This document shows, in pieces, positions 1-5,815 of a DNA stretch of 8,713 bases. Position numbers and translations under genes: made by a program. Position 1 is the first letter of the stretch; each line of letters begins with the position of its first letter. Location: assembly GCF_938018035.1 (NCBI RefSeq), contig NZ_CALIJF010000107.1, positions 1 through 8,713 of the forward strand, in the 5' to 3' direction. The DNA is from an uncultured Campylobacter sp. GTDB taxonomy: Bacteria; Campylobacterota; Campylobacteria; Campylobacterales; Campylobacteraceae. Under the pieces are notes generated by a model. It was not told the origin of the DNA. It did no database searches and saw nothing but the letters and a program-made list of their open reading frames with translations.

Positions 1-366
1 CGCACGCTAAAGATCGAGGGCAACGACAAGCCGTTCGTGCTGTTTTTCTACACTAGCAGCTGCGGCGCGTGCAAAGCCCAAGTACCCGCACTAAACGAGC
101 TGCAAGCTAGCGGCGACGCGCTAATTATCGGCGTTTTAGGCGACGGTAAAGGTCTGGAAGCCGACGCCGCGGTCGCCCGCGAAAAGGGGATAAAATTCCC
201 AAGCGTCAGCGGCGCAAACTCCGTAAAATACTTTGAAACCATCGTAGGCGGCATTTTCGGCACCCCCACGTCGGTGATCTACGATAAAAACGGCAAAGCG
301 GTCAAAAAGCTCATCGGCCTCTACCCTAAATCCGCCTTCGAAACGCAGCTCAAGCTTATGAATTAA
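1..366 (+). CDS. TlpA/thioredoxin-like thiol-disulfide oxidoreductase, 5' end missing
   Basis: The reading frame is open from base 1 to the TAA at 364-366, giving 121 visible residues. The gene starts before the window, and the GTG at 37 is an internal valine codon rather than a start. The visible part begins within the first strand of a thioredoxin fold (KPFVLFFYTSS). The redox motif C21-G-A-C24 follows, then the helix KAQVPALNELQ, and a cis-proline loop G-T-P-T-S with P89. The C-terminal strand pair IYDKNGKAVKKLIG is typical of TlpA/ResA-type proteins. Such proteins are usually exported or membrane-anchored and reduce or oxidise cysteines of periplasmic proteins, including c-type cytochromes. 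The signal sequence that would settle location is outside the window. The partner protein is unknown. It ends 230 bp before the tannase-like gene on the same strand, probably as a separate unit. Confidence 0.85.
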   Translation, partial: RTLKIEGNDKPFVLFFYTSSCGACKAQVPALNELQASGDALIIGVLGDGKGLEADAAVAREKGIKFPSVSGANSVKYFETIVGGIFGTPTSVIYDKNGKAVKKLIGLYPKSAFETQLKLMN

Positions 367-521
367 CGAGCGGAATTTAATGCAGCCGGATTTACGGCGG
401 CGGATCGCAAATGCCCACTAAAATAACACTTCGAGTTTAAAATTCCTTTCAACTTGCAGATGCCTTTGCGTTTAAATTTCAAAATTTAGGCGCGCAGCGG
501 ATTTAAGTATTCGCCGAGTTT

Positions 522-530
522 TGCTAAAAT
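522..530 (+). promoter_or_regulatory. Candidate extended -10 promoter for the tannase-like gene
   Basis: TGCTAAAAT fits the extended -10 form (TGN-TATAAT) used by Campylobacter sigma-70, which needs no good -35 box. It follows a T-rich stretch (gagttttgc). Transcription from here would start near 537 and leave a leader of about 60 nt. The call is from pattern alone; other A/T-rich sites in the spacer could also serve. Confidence 0.4.
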
Positions 531-583
531 TAGCTTTGTCACTAGGCTGCTTAAAGGGCTAAAAAGCGGCAATATTAAAATAT

Positions 584-589
584 AAAGGA
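584..589 (+). promoter_or_regulatory. Shine-Dalgarno that fixes the GTG start of the tannase-like gene
   Basis: AAAGGA lies 7 nt before the GTG at 597. The next in-frame ATG is codon 74, which would delete the signal peptide and the first strands. The GTG is therefore the supported start. Confidence 0.75.
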
Positions 590-596
590 TACTTCA

Positions 597-2168
597 GTGA
601 ATAAAAAATCCCTTGCTTTAGGCGCTGCGATACTTTGCGGCGGACTAAGCCTAAACGCCGAGGTCGCGACGACGCAGAGCGTGCAAATAGATCTGAAATT
701 TAACGCCGCAAATTTTACGCAAGAAAGCGTGATCGTAGGCGGCAAAAAGATAAAATTTCGCGCTTACAAAAACATAATCTACGTCGCAAAACCCGTAAGC
801 GCGCGCTATCAGAGCATGAATATCTTCATCCCGCAGCAGTATTTTGAGGGGCGCAAGAGCGGCAAATTTGACGCCGCGAGCGCGCCGATATTTTTACCAA
901 ACGGCGTGGGCGGCTACATGCCCGGCGAAGCGGGCGAGGTCAAAATAGACGAAAGCGGCAAACCAAACGCGATCGCTACGGCGCTTTCGCGCGGTTACGT
1001 CGTAGCCGCTCCCGCAGCGCGCGGACGCACGTTAAAAGGCGCAAACGGCGATTATATCGGCAAGGCGCCCGCAGCGATCGTCGATCTAAAGGCAGCCGTG
1101 CGGTATCTGAAATTTAACGACGCGGCGATGCCCGGGGATGCAAACAAGATCGTCTCAAACGGCACGAGCGCGGGCGGAGCGCTCTCGGCACTTTTGGGCA
1201 CGAGCGGAGACGAGGCCGCGTACGAGCCGTATCTGCAAGAGCTGGGCGCTGCGAAGGCGAGCGATAAAATTTACGCGGCGTCCGCATACTGCCCGATCAC
1301 AAATCTAAAGCACGCGGACGCGGCGTATGAGTGGATGTTCGGCGCGCAGAGCGAATATGAAAAGATGGATTTTAGCGGCTTTGATGCGGCGGGATTTAAC
1401 GAACGCGGCGAAAATTCTAGCGGCGCCGAAAAAAAATCCAAAAAAGGCGCGGATCAAAGCGCCGCAAAGCCCGCGCGCAAGATGCTAAGCGGCAAATTAA
1501 GCGCAGCGCAGATTAAAATTTCAGACGAGCTAAAGGCGCAATTCCCAGCCTATCTGAACTCGCTAAACTTAAAGGACGGAGGCGGCCGCGCGCTAAGCTT
1601 GGATAAAAACGGCGACGGCAGCTTCAAGGACTACATAAACGGACTCATATCGGCATCGTTTGCTAATTTTGCGGCGAAAAATCCGCGCGCGAAGGCGCCC
1701 CTATACCTAGCCGCCAAGATCAAGGACGACGCGTCGCAATCGCATATGCTTTTTTGGGGCTATGCAACTGCCGAGCCGCGCGCCAAGACCCCGCCCGCAT
1801 TCGACGGCTTTGCGCTTGAAAATCCCGAAAACGAGCTGTTCGGCGGCGCCAAATTTAATGCGGCGCATTTTACTGATTTTAGCGCGATGAATGACCCCGC
1901 CAAAGGGGTGCTAATCGCAGATGTGCGGATCGTAGAGATGATGGATGCGATGAGCTTCGTGCGCAACGAAAACGGCGCGAAGCATTACCGCATCCGACAC
2001 GGCGCGAGCGATCGCGATACGGCGCTTGCAATCCCCGCGATTTTGGCGCTTAGCTTGCAAAATGCGGGCAAGAACGTCGATTTTGCAGTGCCTTGGGGGC
2101 AAGGACACGGCGGCGATTACGATCTGGATGAGCTTTTTAGCTGGATCGACGAAATAGTCGCGCGCTAG
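597..2168 (+). CDS. Secreted subtype B tannase-like / feruloyl-esterase-like alpha/beta hydrolase
   Basis: The 523-residue protein has an N-terminal signal peptide: KK, then hydrophobic LALGAAILCGGLSL, with likely cleavage after A21. C14 is not in a lipobox. The alpha/beta-hydrolase nucleophile elbow is G-T-S191-A-G-G. The other probable triad residues are D472 (H-G-A-S-D-R-D-T) and H504 (Q-G-H-G-G-D-Y-D). I recall S163/D419/H451 in Lactobacillus plantarum tannase, with the same 32-residue Asp-to-His spacing; the longer Ser-to-Asp distance here suits an insert. A calcium-loop-like D336-K-N-G-D-G-S-F-K-D segment, as I recall for this group, sits in the lid region. Residues 263-300 form a Lys/Ala/Ser-rich, probably disordered insert. 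Tannases hydrolyse galloyl esters, but feruloyl or other phenolic esters are possible, so substrate is unproven. It starts at a GTG with a good ribosome binding site and appears monocistronic. No phenolic-acid decarboxylase or transporter is nearby. Confidence 0.8.
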   Translation: MNKKSLALGAAILCGGLSLNAEVATTQSVQIDLKFNAANFTQESVIVGGKKIKFRAYKNIIYVAKPVSARYQSMNIFIPQQYFEGRKSGKFDAASAPIFLPNGVGGYMPGEAGEVKIDESGKPNAIATALSRGYVVAAPAARGRTLKGANGDYIGKAPAAIVDLKAAVRYLKFNDAAMPGDANKIVSNGTSAGGALSALLGTSGDEAAYEPYLQELGAAKASDKIYAASAYCPITNLKHADAAYEWMFGAQSEYEKMDFSGFDAAGFNERGENSSGAEKKSKKGADQSAAKPARKMLSGKLSAAQIKISDELKAQFPAYLNSLNLKDGGGRALSLDKNGDGSFKDYINGLISASFANFAAKNPRAKAPLYLAAKIKDDASQSHMLFWGYATAEPRAKTPPAFDGFALENPENELFGGAKFNAAHFTDFSAMNDPAKGVLIADVRIVEMMDAMSFVRNENGAKHYRIRHGASDRDTALAIPAILALSLQNAGKNVDFAVPWGQGHGGDYDLDELFSWIDEIVAR

Positions 2169-2174
2169 ATTTAA

Positions 2175-2211
2175 CGGGCGAAATTTTACTTTGGATTTAG
2201 AATTTTGCCCG
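2175..2211. terminator. Candidate hairpin terminator downstream of the tannase-like gene
   Basis: The arms 2175-2187 and 2199-2211 (CGGGCGAAATTTT against AGAATTTTGCCCG) can pair over 13 bp with two G-U wobbles, around an 11-nt loop. It begins 7 nt after the tannase stop. There is no U-run after the stem; the U-rich part lies inside it, so termination strength is uncertain. A further TCGCCC at 2232-2237 could pair with GGGCGA at 2176-2181 as an alternative fold. Confidence 0.45.
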
Positions 2212-2434
2212 CAGCTCTGCCCTAAATTTTATCGCCCAAACACTCTCTAGCGGATACGCCGCGTGGCGTAAAATTTCGCTGCAAAATTCTATCGCGTCAA
2301 AATTTTGGCGTCGCCGCAAGGCTCGCAACGGCTTGAAATTTTGCGGCTAGCATTTAAAAAATTCCACAGAATTTTATCGCGGCAAAACGGCGCGAATTAA
2401 ATTTTATCGGCCGCGATGATTTATGGCGCGAGGC

Positions 2435-2457
2435 TTTTAGCGCGATCTGCGCTAAAA
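2435..2457. repeat. Perfect 9-bp inverted repeat (stem-loop)
   Basis: TTTTAGCGC at 2435-2443 and GCGCTAAAA at 2449-2457 pair perfectly around a 5-nt loop (GATCT). It lies about 40 nt past the stop of the minus-strand small ORF and could end its transcript, since stems with A/T outer arms can act in both directions. No separate U-run follows on the minus strand. Confidence 0.5.
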
Positions 2458-2495
2458 TTTCGGCGCAATCAAATTCTGCGGGCTAAATTTTAAAT

Positions 2496-2660
2496 TTAAA
2501 GACTGAATATGCGATAAAATTTCGCGGCGTTTATACTATCCGATCGCAGCTCTTTGAGCACGCAGGTATCGCATAATGGGCGCACATTCGGCGTGCGGAT
2601 GATTAAAGCGCAAAAACTCCAAGCGAGCGCGGCAAGCAGGCTAAATTTAAAGGCGTGCAT
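2496..2660 (-). CDS. Candidate small membrane or exported protein, 54 aa, CxxC
   Basis: An ATG at 2660-2658 opens a 54-codon frame ending in TAA at 2498-2496. The Shine-Dalgarno GGGAG (2672-2668) stands 7 nt before the ATG, which is better than chance for this gap. A 6-bp hairpin (2673-2688, loop UUAG, one G-U pair) lies directly before it. The protein begins MHAFKFSLLAALAWSFC and continues ALIIRTPNVRPLC: residues 6-21 are a hydrophobic segment that could be a membrane anchor or uncleaved signal, followed by C30-D-T-C33 and a charged tail. C17 is not in a proper lipobox. The ORF stands alone on the minus strand, 452 bp beyond the radical SAM stop. I do not recognise a family. It could be a real small protein, the start of a truncated gene, or chance; conservation is unknown. 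Confidence 0.38.
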   Translation of the reverse strand: MHAFKFSLLAALAWSFCALIIRTPNVRPLCDTCVLKELRSDSINAAKFYRIFSL

Positions 2661-2869
2661 TCGCGATCTCCCGCAGGTCTAAACCCGCTTTTGCCATCCA
2701 TTAGGCCTGCTTCAATAATCCATCGGTACTAAAAAGCGCCGTTTAGGGTCTGTATCTTTGCTCCGTGTGTATAAATTTCATAATTTAGCGACGCTTTTGA
2801 GCGCAGCTTGGCTTATTTAAAAATCAGCACCCCGCGCAGCAGGATCGCTTCCCAAACCTGGTGCGCCGG

Positions 2870-3034
2870 TATCTTTGCGGCAGCGGCGCAACTCGGCGCT
2901 AAATTTAACGCTAGCTAGCATTGCGCTGCCTTTAGCTCGCGTGCGGCAAGCGCTCTATCTATGGCAACGCAACTTCGGCATTAAATTTAAACGCGCTGTC
3001 TTTGCGCCGCCTCTCTAGCTTGCGTACGGCGGGC
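2870..3034. repeat. Degenerate tandem direct repeat, two units of about 80 bp
   Basis: Unit A (about 2870-2952) and unit B (about 2956-3034) share, in the same order, TATCT, a CGCAACT(T)CGG block, TAAATTTAA(A)CGC, a TTGCGC(T/C)GCCT block, and TAGCT(C/T)GCGT(G/A)CGGC, with short indels between them. No single frame is open through both. This suggests an old duplication that has since drifted, or a structured non-coding element. Confidence 0.55.
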
Positions 3035-3065
3035 ACCGCCTGCGATGACGCCAAAATGCAAGCCG

Positions 3066-3091
3066 CTTTTTGCCGCGGTGCGCCGCAAAAG
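3066..3091 (-). terminator. Possible terminator of the radical SAM gene
   Basis: Read on the minus strand, CTTTTGC (3091-3085) can pair with GCAAAAAG (3073-3066) with one bulged A around a GC-rich loop, starting about 20 nt after the stop at 3112. The stem is short and has no clean U-run after it. Confidence 0.25.
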
Positions 3092-3111
3092 AGCTTTTAA
3101 AATTTAACGCC

Positions 3112-4008
3112 CTAGCCTTTTGCGATCTCGTAAAAACCGTCTTTAAAAACGACTTTGCCCGCACCCACGAGGCGCTTTAAAAGCTGCGCGCTCGCTTCAT
3201 CAAACATCGCCTCCACGTCGCTAGTGCGCTGCGGACGGCGCGAGAGAGTGCGCAAAATTTCATCCTCGCTAAAGCTCAGCCGCTCGCTTGCGTATTTGGG
3301 CGCGGCGATTATATTTACGTTTTGATTTTCGATGAAAGTGGCTAGATAGCGCAGCTGCGCCTCGCTCACCCCCTCTACGCGGTATGCGGGCGGGCGATCT
3401 ATAGTGCCAATATCTACGCGGTGCGGATTGATGCGAGCTAAAGCCGCATTCAGCGCCGCAAAGTCCTCTTGCGTATCGTTTAGCCCGCGCACGACTAGGA
3501 TTTCGATATCAAGCTCGCCGCGAAACTTGCGCGCAAAATCCGAGATCGCGCTTACGATATCCTCGGCGCTAATGCCTGCATGCGGACCGTCCACCTTGCG
3601 AAAGCTCCTCGCAAGCGCGCTATCTAGCGAAAATTTACAGATATCAAGCTTCGCTAGGGCCGCGCTGTTTTCGCGCGCGAGCGAGCCGTTTGACAAAACG
3701 AGCAGCTTCTGCGGCAGATTCAGCGCCTTTAGCGCGTCTACGAGCTCTGCAAAGCGTGGATGCAGCGTAGGCTCGCCGTTTGCTGTGATCGTAATGACAT
3801 CAATGCCCGCGTGGCTTTGCAGCGCGGTTTTCAGCTCGGCGATGACCGGGCCGATCTCACAGGGCTCGCTCATCGCACTTACCGGCTTGCCCGCGCCCAG
3901 CTCGCAGTAGACGCAGTTGAAGTTGCACTGCTTGCGCTGCGGGCTCAGATCGATACCGAGGCTGCGCCCGAACCTGCGCGAGGTTACGGGTCCGAAAATA
4001 TATCTCAT
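3112..4008 (-). CDS. Radical SAM protein, COG0731 type, with C-terminal winged-helix-like region
   Basis: The 298-residue protein has the radical SAM cluster motif C28-N-F-N-C32-V-Y-C35 (CX3CX2C), which binds the [4Fe-4S] cluster that cleaves S-adenosylmethionine. Downstream SAM-barrel landmarks are the glycine-rich G78-E-P-T-L-H-P, L105-S-N-G-S-L, the SLD at 127-129, and LDIEILVVRGLND (166-178) followed by D204-R-P-P. Residues from about 245 to the end (SEDEILRTLSRRPQRTSDVEAMF and on) look like a winged helix ending in a beta wing. The N-terminal RYIFGPVTSRRFGRSLGIDL is typical of the family. The substrate is not known; relatives are called Fe-S oxidoreductases and resemble tRNA-modifying enzymes. 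The start has GGAG (4017-4014) 5 nt ahead. It lies downstream of hemE on the same strand, as I recall for C. jejuni, but with a 758-bp gap here. Confidence 0.9.
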   Translation of the reverse strand: MRYIFGPVTSRRFGRSLGIDLSPQRKQCNFNCVYCELGAGKPVSAMSEPCEIGPVIAELKTALQSHAGIDVITITANGEPTLHPRFAELVDALKALNLPQKLLVLSNGSLARENSAALAKLDICKFSLDSALARSFRKVDGPHAGISAEDIVSAISDFARKFRGELDIEILVVRGLNDTQEDFAALNAALARINPHRVDIGTIDRPPAYRVEGVSEAQLRYLATFIENQNVNIIAAPKYASERLSFSEDEILRTLSRRPQRTSDVEAMFDEASAQLLKRLVGAGKVVFKDGFYEIAKG

Positions 4009-4081
4009 TTTTGCTCCATGATTGATTTACGTGCAGCGGCGTTTTTGGCACAAGATTTCGCTTTAAAACTTTACTTTACGG

Positions 4082-4108
4082 AATTTTAATTTGCAAAATT
4101 TTAATTTG
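4082..4108. repeat. 12-bp direct repeat with 15-bp period
   Basis: AATTTTAATTTG occurs exactly at 4082-4093 and 4097-4108, about 75-100 bp upstream of the radical SAM start. It may mark the promoter area, since its complement contains TTAAAAT words resembling a -10 box, or may be only part of the general A/T word enrichment. Confidence 0.4.
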
Positions 4109-4169
4109 AAATTCTGCATCGTGAAATTTTACTGAAATTTGCTTTTAAAAAATTTAGCTAGGAAATCCC

Positions 4170-4268
4170 GCTTTTAAATTTTACGTAGCAAATTTATACC
4201 GATCTCAAGTCTCGCACCAATAACGCTTTGCATCGAGCTTTTAAAATTCTACGTAGCAAATTTATACC
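4170..4268. repeat. Pair of near-identical 31-32-bp direct repeats
   Basis: Copy 1 (4170-4200) and copy 2 (4237-4268) share an exact 19-bp core, TACGTAGCAAATTTATACC (4182-4200 and 4250-4268, period 68). Each core is preceded by GCTTTTAAA plus a short A/T stretch that differs by one indel and one T/C change. TACGTA and AAATTT inside the core are palindromic. A related word, GCTTTTAAATTTATACGT, lies on the minus strand at 6369-6352 upstream of the yqhA-like gene. Confidence 0.7.
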
Positions 4269-4766
4269 TTGAAATTTAAGCTCCGCGTGCCGAAATTTAG
4301 CGCCGCTTTTATGTGAAATTCCACTTCCGCGCGCCGCCCCGCTACGGCGAAATTTTAAGCTTAAAGCTTTGAATTTATCCTTAAATTTAGGGGGCGCGAT
4401 CCATGAATTTTAAAGCGCAGGCCAAATTTAAACTCGCAAGTTTGCGGTATTTTTCAGCGCTGCAGATACGGTGCGTAGATTTTTTAATCCCATGCTCGGC
4501 GCAAAAGCGACATAAATTTCAAATGCAGCTAAATTTTAAAATTTCGTGGTATCGTTGCATCAAAACGGCGCAGAATTTTAAAATTTAGAGCTTTGCGTTT
4601 CGTGAGCTGTTTTAGCGGCGTGAAAACGGTGCAAAATTTAAAATTTATGAACAGCGAAAAGATCGCGCGAAAGCAAAGCAAGCGACCCAGGCGAGTGAAA
4701 TTTTAAATTACGGCTCTATAAAATTTGCAACGACGCGCCGCAAGCAGGCTCTCGCAAAATCCGGTT

Positions 4767-5813
4767 TCAGCGCGCGCTTAGCTCGTGCACCAGATCCACT
4801 AGATATTTGGCGTTTTGCACGCTTACGTCGGGCAAAATTCCATGTCCTAGATTAAAGATATGCGCGACACCCTTCATCGCTGCTAAAATTTCGCGCACGC
4901 CCGATTCTATCGCGCCGCGGTCGTATAGCCGCATCGGCTCCAGGTTGCCCTGAAGCGTAAATTTGCCCCCGAGCTGCTCGCGCGCAAGCTCAATCGGAGT
5001 GCTCCAATCCACGCCCCATACGTCAAAGCTCGCCTCGCCTCGTCGCGCCGCGATACGGCTCAGCCGCGACATCTGTGCGCCCGTGCCCTTGGCAAAGACG
5101 ATGAGCGGGATATGCGGGAATTTCGCCTTTAAAAATTCCGTGATTTCCAAGATGTATCGCCAGCCGAACTCCTCGTATGCGCTCGGCTCCAGCGCGCCCG
5201 CCCAGCTGTCGAAGATCTGCACCGCATCGACGCCCGAGCCGATCTGGCGCGCCAGATAAAGCTTCGTCGCCTCCGTAACGAGGCGCAAAATTTCATGCAG
5301 AAGCTGCGGATTTTCGTAGAGCATCCTTTTGCAAACGGCGTAATTTTTGCTGCCGCCGCCCTCTATCATATAGGTAGCGATCGTCCACGGCGCGCCGCAA
5401 AAGCCGATGAGCGCTTTGTCCGCGGCAAGGCGCGAGCGAGTAAGCGAGATCGTATCATAAACATATCCGAGCTCCGCCGCGGCCTTTTGCGGATCAAGAC
5501 GCGCCAAATCACCCCGGGAGCGGATCGGATCACTAAAGCGCGGTCCTTCGCCCGCTTCGAAGCGCAGATCCATCCCCATCTGCATCGGCACGACCAAAAT
5601 ATCGCTAAATAAGATCGCCGCATCGACGCCCAAAATCTCCACGGGTTGGATCGTTACCTCACTAGCGGCGCGGTAGTCGCGGCACAGGCTCAAAAAATCG
5701 CCCGCCTTCTCGCGTACCGCCATGTATTGCGGCAGGTAGCGCCCCGCCTGGCGCATCATCCAAATGGGCGTGTATGGGGTCTCTTTGCCGAAGCATGCGT
5801 CGATGAAAACCAT
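4767..5813 (-). CDS. hemE: Uroporphyrinogen decarboxylase
   Basis: HemE removes four acetate carboxyl groups from uroporphyrinogen III to give coproporphyrinogen III in cytoplasmic haem synthesis. The 348-residue length is normal for the family. Diagnostic segments are P16-I-W-M-M-R-Q-A-G-R-Y-L-P with substrate-binding R21 and R25, the key aspartate D71 in A-I-L-F-S-D-I-L-V, GFCGAPWTIATYMIEGGGSK (137-156) with Y149, F201-D-S-W-A-G, Q288-G-N-L-E-P, and N321-L-G-H-G-I-L-P-D-V with H324. All expected catalytic residues are present. The ATG at 5813 begins MVFIDACFGK as in close relatives, and AAAGGA (5824-5819) stands 5 nt before it. The upstream yqhA-like stop ends only 2 bp before this start, so the two are probably cotranscribed and translationally coupled. 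Confidence 0.98.
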   Translation of the reverse strand: MVFIDACFGKETPYTPIWMMRQAGRYLPQYMAVREKAGDFLSLCRDYRAASEVTIQPVEILGVDAAILFSDILVVPMQMGMDLRFEAGEGPRFSDPIRSRGDLARLDPQKAAAELGYVYDTISLTRSRLAADKALIGFCGAPWTIATYMIEGGGSKNYAVCKRMLYENPQLLHEILRLVTEATKLYLARQIGSGVDAVQIFDSWAGALEPSAYEEFGWRYILEITEFLKAKFPHIPLIVFAKGTGAQMSRLSRIAARRGEASFDVWGVDWSTPIELAREQLGGKFTLQGNLEPMRLYDRGAIESGVREILAAMKGVAHIFNLGHGILPDVSVQNAKYLVDLVHELSAR

Positions 5814-5815
5814 TT

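Larger units (their letters stand above)
367..596. other. Intergenic spacer between thioredoxin-like and tannase-like genes
   Basis: This is 230 bp without a credible ORF. It carries AAATTT copies near 475 and 482, a weak GCCG/CGGC stem just after the upstream stop (about 384-397), and a plausible promoter and ribosome binding site for the downstream gene. No strong terminator for the thioredoxin-like gene is visible. Confidence 0.6.
2169..3111. other. Large gene-poor region between convergent genes
   Basis: This 943-bp stretch separates the 3' ends of the tannase-like and radical SAM genes. It contains about 15 copies of AAATTT, several inverted repeats near 2175-2237, 2255-2270 and 2435-2457, one candidate 54-codon ORF on the minus strand (2496-2660), and a degenerate tandem repeat (2870-3034). 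The rest shows no long open frame. Short fragments on the minus strand look vaguely protein-like, but in different frames and without starts, as in decayed coding sequence. No tRNA or rRNA is recognisable. Confidence 0.7.
4009..4766. other. Gene-poor spacer between hemE and the radical SAM gene
   Basis: These 758 bp lie upstream of the radical SAM gene and downstream of hemE. By hand count they hold about 20 copies of AAATTT, a duplicated 31-32-bp element (4170-4268), and a 12-bp tandem (AATTTTAATTTG at 4082-4093 and 4097-4108). An ATG-initiated 61-codon frame at 4403-4588 on the + strand is made largely of AAATTT-type words read as Lys, Phe and Ile and is not considered a gene. The radical SAM promoter should lie here, probably among the A/T-rich words at 4081-4110, but no single site stands out. 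No obvious hemE terminator was found. Confidence 0.65.

Noticed and set aside
37..366. GTG at 37 as the start of the thioredoxin-like gene
   Set aside because: It would remove part of the first beta strand. The frame is open through the window edge and the upstream residues fit the fold.
2703..2712. Inverted pair AAGCAGGC / GCCTGCTT (2632-2712) as a functional stem
   Set aside because: It is only 8 bp with arms about 60 bp apart, and could easily occur by chance in this sequence.
2817..2921. 34-codon minus-strand ORF with AAAGG 7 nt before its ATG
   Set aside because: It is very short, lies partly in the degenerate tandem repeat, and has no hydrophobic segment or motif. The second repeat unit does not preserve the frame.
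2980..3105. Start-less minus-strand frame of about 45 codons after the radical SAM gene
   Set aside because: It has no start codon with a ribosome binding site and ends within the repeat region. It could be a gene remnant, but nothing identifies one.
2169..3111. CRISPR array or insertion sequence in the gap
   Set aside because: The repeats are only two units, imperfect and without regular spacers. No transposase fragment or paired terminal inverted repeats could be found.
3404..3910. 168-codon ORF antisense to the radical SAM gene
   Set aside because: It is a shadow of a well-supported gene, with Ser/Ala low-complexity sequence and no ribosome binding site.
4403..4588. 61-codon + strand ORF in the hemE-radical SAM spacer
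   Set aside because: Its peptide is largely Phe, Lys, Ile and Gln read from AAATTT-type words. There is no well-placed Shine-Dalgarno and no recognisable domain.
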